In this document: positions 64,000 to 64,000 of the stretch, piece by piece
Layout of the letters: the number at the start of each line of letters is the position of its first letter
Numbering within the stretch: the first letter of the stretch is position 1
Assembly: GCA_023429135.1 (NCBI GenBank)
Contig: JAEYWD010000008.1
Location: 124,001-188,000 of the forward strand
Length of the DNA: 64,000 nucleotides
From: Bacteroidota bacterium
GTDB taxonomy: Bacteria > Bacteroidota > Bacteroidia > Bacteroidales > JAAUTT01
Reading direction: 5' to 3'
Program-made: the position numbers and the translations under genes
Notes under the pieces: generated by a model
What the model was told of the DNA's origin: nothing
Seen by the model: only the letters and a program-made list of their open reading frames with translations
The model's database searches: none

Positions 64000-64000
64000 A

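Noticed and set aside
1..64000. CRISPR arrays, tRNA or rRNA genes, phage or IS elements
   Set aside because: No regularly spaced repeats, cloverleaf-like sequences, rRNA blocks or transposase/integrase motifs were found on either strand.

Overview
The window comes from a member of the Bacteroidota, probably the Bacteroidales/Marinilabiliales group. The evidence is a SusC-type TonB receptor, a secreted protease with a type IX secretion (T9SS) C-terminal domain, a PF14905-type outer-membrane barrel, lipoproteins with acidic residues after the lipid cysteine, a eukaryotic-like hexokinase, and several promoters of the Bacteroidota form (TTG/TTTG, about 20 nt, TAnnTTTG). No rRNA, tRNA, CRISPR array, transposase or phage gene was seen. 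Most of the window is ordinary chromosome, with accessory patches near 0-7 kb and 19.5-22.6 kb.

Layout. 0-9.2 kb (minus strand): a cut-off metallophosphoesterase, a 55-codon glycosidase remnant, an orphan SusC-like receptor, a trypsin-like T9SS protease, and a sugar isomerase/oxidoreductase pair. 9.5-13.2 kb: a YbaK-type deacylase, then a plus-strand cassette of two paralogous sugar-transfer-associated ATP-grasp enzymes flanking a hexapeptide acyltransferase. 13.4-16.8 kb (minus): GH51 arabinofuranosidase, a stand-alone FloA N-terminal domain, and phosphoglycerate kinase. 17.3-19.5 kb (plus): an overlapping DUF2089/Yip1/PH-like triad and a PPK2 kinase. 19.5-22.6 kb: a frameshifted AbiEii-like locus, a Cys/Met-metabolism PLP enzyme and a MNT/HEPN pair. 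22.7-36.9 kb (plus): zinc-type exporter, metal-binding domain protein, M16 protease, a 2140-residue alpha-2-macroglobulin, a WG-repeat lipoprotein and phosphoglycerate mutase (a DUF2809-like gene is on the minus strand).

37.0-47.5 kb (minus) is the most coherent unit: a sulfite-reduction and siroheme operon. In transcription order it has a 31-codon leader peptide ending in CCCMCCCC plus SSR, a DUF2061 protein, a short precorrin-2 dehydrogenase, a short glutamyl-tRNA reductase, a HemC-CobA-HemD fusion, HemB, HemL, CysJ and CysI. The gene content makes siroheme from glutamyl-tRNA and delivers it to sulfite reductase. The poly-Cys leader suggests that translation of cysteine codons senses the end product. 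The HemC part of the fusion lacks the domain that carries the dipyrromethane cofactor in all textbook enzymes.

47.9-64 kb: a TetR/TolC/adaptor/RND efflux operon, an alpha/beta hydrolase and a Rieske lipoprotein whose upstream regions are copies of each other, a seven-haem NapC-like cytochrome convergent with the Rieske gene, an outer-membrane barrel receptor, a PAS/PAS hybrid histidine kinase, and the C-terminal part of a hexokinase. Several families of small intergenic repeats are scattered through the window, including a 78/115-bp inverted repeat present twice between convergent genes.
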